Notes under the pieces: model-generated
What the model saw: the letters and a program-made list of their open reading frames with translations, nothing else
The model's database searches: none
What the model was told of the DNA's origin: nothing
In this document: positions 61,125-64,000 of the stretch, piece by piece
Layout of the letters: each line of letters opens with the position of its first letter
Numbering within the stretch: position 1 is the first letter of the stretch
Program-made: the position numbers and the translations under genes
Source: Trichococcus pasteurii
GTDB taxonomy: Bacteria; Bacillota; Bacilli; Lactobacillales; Aerococcaceae
Reading direction: 5' to 3'
Length of the DNA: 64,000 nt
NCBI RefSeq assembly: GCF_900112935.1
Contig: NZ_FONM01000001.1
Span: forward strand, 124,001 to 188,000

Positions 61125-61384
61125 ACCAATACAACAAAAATATAATCAACCGCATTAAGCGTGCGGAAGGACAAATGCGCGGCATACTTGCCATGATGGA
61201 AGATGGAAAGAACTGTTCCGACGTTGTGACGCAATTGTCCGCAGTCCGATCCAGCATCGACCGCGCAATGGGCATCATCGTTGCGGAGAATCTGGTCGCC
61301 TGTGTGAATGACCAGGAAATGGACGGCATCTCAAAAGAAGAAAGTGTGCAGCAAGCAATCAATCTGTTGGTTAAGAGCAGATAG
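61121..61384 (+). CDS. cstR: CsoR-family persulfide sensor, CstR type
   Basis: 87 residues, GTG start 61121. CsoR/FrmR fold: NRIKRAEGQMRGILAMMEDGKNCSDVVTQL with Cys32 and AENLVACVND with Cys61. CsoR copper sensors have His three residues before the second Cys (HLxxC); here that position is Asn57, so copper binding is unlikely and a two-cysteine persulfide-sensing CstR is favoured. The operator palindrome at 58797 and the rhodanese/reductase partners agree. Confidence 0.92.
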   Translation: MNQYNKNIINRIKRAEGQMRGILAMMEDGKNCSDVVTQLSAVRSSIDRAMGIIVAENLVACVNDQEMDGISKEESVQQAINLLVKSR

Positions 61385-61396
61385 AGCGAGAAGAAT

Positions 61397-61499
61397 CGCG
61401 TTTAGACACCCGTACGTTGGAGCAACCTGCTGCCGTTCACCTCTTTTGTGGACGACAGCAGGTTGCGAAACGGTAGTGGTGTCTGCGAGTCAGAACGCG
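61397..61499. repeat. Long imperfect inverted repeat downstream of cstR
   Basis: Nested arms: CGCGTT/AACGCG outside, AGACACC/GGTGTCT (61404-61410, 61478-61484) and an inner 11-bp GCAACCTGCTG/CAGCAGGTTGC (61422-61432, 61456-61466). No T-run follows, so not a simple terminator. Could be a processed RNA, a mobile-element remnant or a DNA cruciform. Confidence 0.6.
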
Positions 61500-61524
61500 T
61501 TTGATAGAGCGTGACAAATGTAAG

Positions 61525-61563
61525 CAGTGGCTGTCTCGAAATGAGATGGCCTCTGTTTTTTTT
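61525..61563 (+). terminator. Terminator of the persulfide operon
   Basis: TCTC/GAGA with flanking GGC/GCC and CAG/CTG pairs, then T8. Same hairpin type as at 19571 and 32841. Confidence 0.75.
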
Positions 61564-61575
61564 GTTGCCTGCTAT

Positions 61576-61768
61576 CAATATGTGGTTAACTGCGGTTGGC
61601 CGGAGGAAACAACTTTTTGAGCGGTCGCCAGCTCCGGCGAGGATCCGCCCGCCGGAGGACGCCGGTAACATTCAGCCTCACTTCCGGCCAAGCTGCCCTC
61701 ATCGGAGGAAGGAATCAGAATGTTGGCCGAACTCCGGCGAAGCCTACGTTAACCGGAGCACACATGCA
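61576..61768 (-). repeat. Dispersed intergenic repeat, copy C (inverted)
   Basis: On the minus strand the blocks GCTCCGGTTAACG, TTCGGCCAACATTC, TCCTCCGATGAGGGCAG, GGCGTCCTCCGGCGGG and TTTCCTCCGGCCAACCG appear in the same order and spacing as in copy A. Ends carry GGTTAAC/GTTAACC in inverted orientation. Confidence 0.87.
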
Positions 61769-61803
61769 AAACAATAAACTCCGTACCCCGGCACCCAATT
61801 ATT

Positions 61804-61831
61804 TTGTCTCCATTCCCCGTTCTGATACACT
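61804..61831 (+). promoter_or_regulatory. Predicted promoter of the ABC transporter pair
   Basis: TTGTCT (61804-61809), 16-nt spacer, TACACT (61826-61831). Confidence 0.5.
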
Positions 61832-61896
61832 GGATATGAAGAAGTTTTTATATTCTGTAAGGGCAGTGCTTCGCTATCAGAGAGGGTGTTTTTCAG

Positions 61897-62811
61897 TTGG
61901 GAAAAATCATTGAGGTTAAAGGCTTATCAAAGCGTTTCGGAGATGTGCAGGCGGTCAAGAACATCGATTTCCATGTGAATGCCGGCCAGCTTTTTGCATT
62001 TTTGGGGCCGAACGGAGCCGGCAAGTCAACGACGATCGATATCATCTGCACACTGCTGCAGGCGGACAGCGGGGAAGTCAGGATCAACGGTTATACTTTG
62101 GGCAAGGATGACTTTGCGATCCGTTCTGATATAGGCGTGGTCTTCCAAACGAACTTGTTGGACAAACTGTTGACCGTTAAGGAAAATCTTGAGGTCAGAG
62201 GGAGTTTTTACGGATTGTCCAAATCTGATTGGGAACCGGCATTCCTCAGAGCGACTCAGGCTGCCGGGGTGACGGAATTTTTGGACAGGCCGTACGGAAA
62301 GTTGTCCGGTGGTCAGAAGCGGCGGGCGGATATCGCGCGGGCCTTGATCAACACGCCAAAGATTCTCTTTTTGGATGAGCCGACTACCGGATTGGATCCC
62401 CAAACCCGCAAGAATGTTTGGGATACGATCCGGAGACTCCAAGCGGAGCACGGGATGACGATTTTTCTGACGACGCATTACATGGAGGAGGCGGCCAGCG
62501 CAGATTATGTTGTCATCATCGATGAAGGGGAAATCATCGCGGAAGGGACCCCGGATGCGCTGCGGGAAAGGTACAGCTCTGACGTATTGAAGCTGCGCAC
62601 CGAAGCAGTTTCCGAGGTGAGCCGCATTTTGGATGCCCAACAGGTGGAGTATGAGGTGCAGCAAGATCTTTTCCGTGTGAAATTAGGCAAAACATTGGAT
62701 GCACTGCCCATTCTGGAGCAGTGCAAACCTTACCTGACTTATTTTGAAGTGGTGGCGGGTTCAATGGATGATGCCTTCATTGCGATAACAGGAAAGCAGG
62801 TGCAGGAATGA
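61897..62811 (+). CDS. ABC transporter ATP-binding protein (DrrA-like)
   Basis: 304 residues, TTG start at 61897 behind GAGGGTG. Walker A GPNGAGKST, Q-loop VVFQTNLLDK, signature LSGGQKRRADIARAL, Walker B ILFLDEPTTGLDP, H-loop TTHYMEEA; a C-terminal DUF4162-like segment follows (EVSRILDAQQVEYEV). Drug/lipid-exporter or antibiotic resistance subfamily by motif; cargo unknown. Overlaps its permease by ATGA. Confidence 0.9.
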   Translation: MGKIIEVKGLSKRFGDVQAVKNIDFHVNAGQLFAFLGPNGAGKSTTIDIICTLLQADSGEVRINGYTLGKDDFAIRSDIGVVFQTNLLDKLLTVKENLEVRGSFYGLSKSDWEPAFLRATQAAGVTEFLDRPYGKLSGGQKRRADIARALINTPKILFLDEPTTGLDPQTRKNVWDTIRRLQAEHGMTIFLTTHYMEEAASADYVVIIDEGEIIAEGTPDALRERYSSDVLKLRTEAVSEVSRILDAQQVEYEVQQDLFRVKLGKTLDALPILEQCKPYLTYFEVVAGSMDDAFIAITGKQVQE

Positions 62812-63662
62812 TACCGATCGTTGGGCGCAACATCAAAATATTTTTCAGGGACAAAGCGAATGTCTTCTTTTCCCTGTTGGCAGTGCTGATCATCATCGGA
62901 CTCTACGTCTTTTTCTTGGGTAAAAATTTGACTAGCGCTTTGGGGGACTCGATAGGAGCGCAGTACGTCATGGACAGCTGGATCATGTCCGGTGTCATTT
63001 CGGTTTCCGGAGTCACGACGACCATGGGGGCATTCGCTGTCATGATCGATGACCGGGCCAATAAAATATTGAAGGACTTTACGGTTTCACCGATCCGTTC
63101 GAGCAGATTGGCGGCAGCCTATATCCTGAGTTCCGTGGTGGTGGGCTTCATCATGAGTATCGTAACGTTGGTGCTGGCCGAAGCGTACATCTTCCTCAAC
63201 GGAGGAGAGCTGTTGGCTCCGCTTGCCATGCTGAAGATGCTCGGACTGATCCTTCTCACGGTGTTGACCAGCAGTGCGATGGTCTATTTCCTGACCTCCT
63301 TCTTCCAAAGTCAAAACGCTTTCGCGACAGCCAGCACGATCCTCGGCACCATCATCGGCTTCCTTGCCGGGGTGTATGTGCCGATCGGACAGTTCTCGGA
63401 TAGTGTGCAGACGATCATCAAGCTGTTTCCGATGACCTATTCGGCTTCCCTGATGAGGCAAGTGATGATGGAGGAACCTTTAGGGATCTCGTTCGAAGGG
63501 GCTCCGGTTGAAGTGTTGGATGCCTTCAAACTGATGATGGGCCATACCATCCGCTTCGGGGAATCCGCAGTGACTCCCTTCACCAGCATCCTGATCCTGA
63601 TAGGCACCGCGCTGTTGCTCTACGGCATGTCCATCCTGAACATCTCCAGAAAAGCGAAATAA
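62808..63662 (+). CDS. ABC-2 type permease
   Basis: 284 residues, six hydrophobic helices with a large first extracellular loop; N-terminus IPIVGRNIKIFFRDKANVFFSLLAVLIIIGLY and the central GVTTTMGAFAVMIDDRANKILKDFTVSP are typical of ABC-2 permeases. Forms an exporter with the preceding ATPase. Substrate unknown. Confidence 0.9.
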   Translation: MIPIVGRNIKIFFRDKANVFFSLLAVLIIIGLYVFFLGKNLTSALGDSIGAQYVMDSWIMSGVISVSGVTTTMGAFAVMIDDRANKILKDFTVSPIRSSRLAAAYILSSVVVGFIMSIVTLVLAEAYIFLNGGELLAPLAMLKMLGLILLTVLTSSAMVYFLTSFFQSQNAFATASTILGTIIGFLAGVYVPIGQFSDSVQTIIKLFPMTYSASLMRQVMMEEPLGISFEGAPVEVLDAFKLMMGHTIRFGESAVTPFTSILILIGTALLLYGMSILNISRKAK

Positions 63663-63663
63663 G

Positions 63664-63703
63664 CAAAGAACCGATGGCCTCGCATTGAGTGCCATCGGTT
63701 CTT
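63664..63703. terminator. Bidirectional terminator after the ABC pair
   Basis: AAAGAACCGATGGC/GCCATCGGTTCTTT hairpin between convergent genes. Confidence 0.85.
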
Positions 63704-63709
63704 TCGTGA

Positions 63710-64000
63710 TCAGAAAAGATTTTTGATCTTCTCGATGTTTTTGATGATGACGGATGTTGTGCCATCGGGATTATTGATGAATTCCACAACATCCGGATCT
63801 TTGTAAAGCTCCAGAGGAATGCTGATTTCGATGCCGTTATCGAGCCTGAATTTTTGTTTGGAATATTTCGGCCCGGCGACTGCCGCTTCCGCCGGGGCAC
63901 GATCGACATAACCCAGTTCCTCGACCTGTTCGAAATATTTCTGTTTCTTGGCGAAGTTATCACCGAATAAGGCTTCAGCGATCTTTTCGTTATCGATGAG
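63710..64000 (-). CDS. C-terminal end of a probable nucleoid-associated protein (NdpA/YejK-like; partial)
   Basis: 96 residues of a leftward gene whose start is outside the window. Ends with KFRLDNGIEISIPLELYKDP, VVEFINNPDGTTSVIIKN and KIKNLF. This C-terminus looks like the Gram-positive members of the 37-kDa nucleoid-associated protein family (PF04245). Only the tail is seen, so the name is tentative. Confidence 0.6.
   Translation of the reverse strand, partial: LIDNEKIAEALFGDNFAKKQKYFEQVEELGYVDRAPAEAAVAGPKYSKQKFRLDNGIEISIPLELYKDPDVVEFINNPDGTTSVIIKNIEKIKNLF

Larger units (their letters stand above)
61385..61896. other. 512-bp gap with inverted repeat, terminator and repeat copy C
   Basis: In order: a long imperfect inverted repeat (61397-61499), a terminator (61525-61563), dispersed repeat copy C (61576-61768) and the ABC promoter (61804). 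No gene seen. Confidence 0.7.

Noticed and set aside
61121-61384. Copper sensor CsoR
   Set aside because: The copper-site His is Asn57 and all partners are sulfur-transfer proteins.
1-64000. CRISPR arrays, tRNA or rRNA genes, prophage or transposase genes
   Set aside because: Looked for while reading; no regularly spaced repeats, cloverleaf-like segments with CCA-type ends, or integrase/transposase motifs were recognised. A tool search could still find a tRNA I missed.

Overview
The window reads as chromosome of a fermentative, low-to-mid GC Gram-positive of the Lactobacillales. Strong AGGAGG-type ribosome binding sites, T-box, PyrR and yybP-ykoY leaders, CcpA-type cre sites and an Enterococcus-like citrate/oxaloacetate decarboxylase cluster all point there; Carnobacteriaceae (for example Trichococcus) is my best guess, by inference only. 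No rRNA, tRNA, CRISPR array, prophage or transposase was seen. Both ends cut genes.

Layout. 1-711: end-truncated NAD(P)HX repair enzyme. 957-3155: paired U32 proteins (tRNA U34 hydroxylation type). 3176-6207: manganese-type riboswitch and P-type cation ATPase. 6281-11993: MFS transporter, serine hydrolase, uracil permease under a PyrR attenuator, and a MetE-like protein under a T-box. 12097-18226: arsenic/thiol island of four transcription units sharing one ArsR-type operator (two ArsR, two thioredoxin-like CxxC proteins, ArsP-type permease, an ArsD homologue with serines for its key cysteines and a Cys/His-rich tail, Acr3, CoA-disulfide reductase-rhodanese). 18365-33587: metabolic and transport genes (MalY/PatB, YugP, TetR plus GTPase, MFS, ROK, TauE/SafE, DUF1576, Gfo/Idh, aldo/keto reductase, M20 peptidase), two copies of a dispersed intergenic repeat, and a candidate structured RNA.

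33841-49400 is a carbon block: ATP-type PEP carboxykinase, a two-component system, then citG-citO-citM leftward and oadH-oadD-oadB-small OadG-like-citC-D-E-F-X-oadA rightward. Together they import citrate, cleave it to acetate and oxaloacetate, and decarboxylate oxaloacetate with a sodium-pumping complex; PckA may use the same oxaloacetate. 49542-51659 is a leftward operon of a free-standing lipoyl domain, lipoyl synthase and lipoate ligase with no 2-oxoacid dehydrogenase nearby. 52830-54583 pairs a ferric-reductase-like flavoprotein with a cytochrome b5-like lipoprotein.

54955-64000: GH3 hydrolase, Lrp/AsnC plus aminotransferase, a persulfide-stress operon (rhodanese, CoA-disulfide reductase-rhodanese, rhodanese, CstR) with a palindromic operator inside its promoter, a long inverted repeat, a third copy of the dispersed repeat, a two-gene ABC exporter, and the C-terminal end of a probable nucleoid-associated protein. 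Sulfur and thiol chemistry recurs: two CoA-disulfide reductase-rhodanese fusions, three rhodanese contexts, CxxC proteins and MalY.
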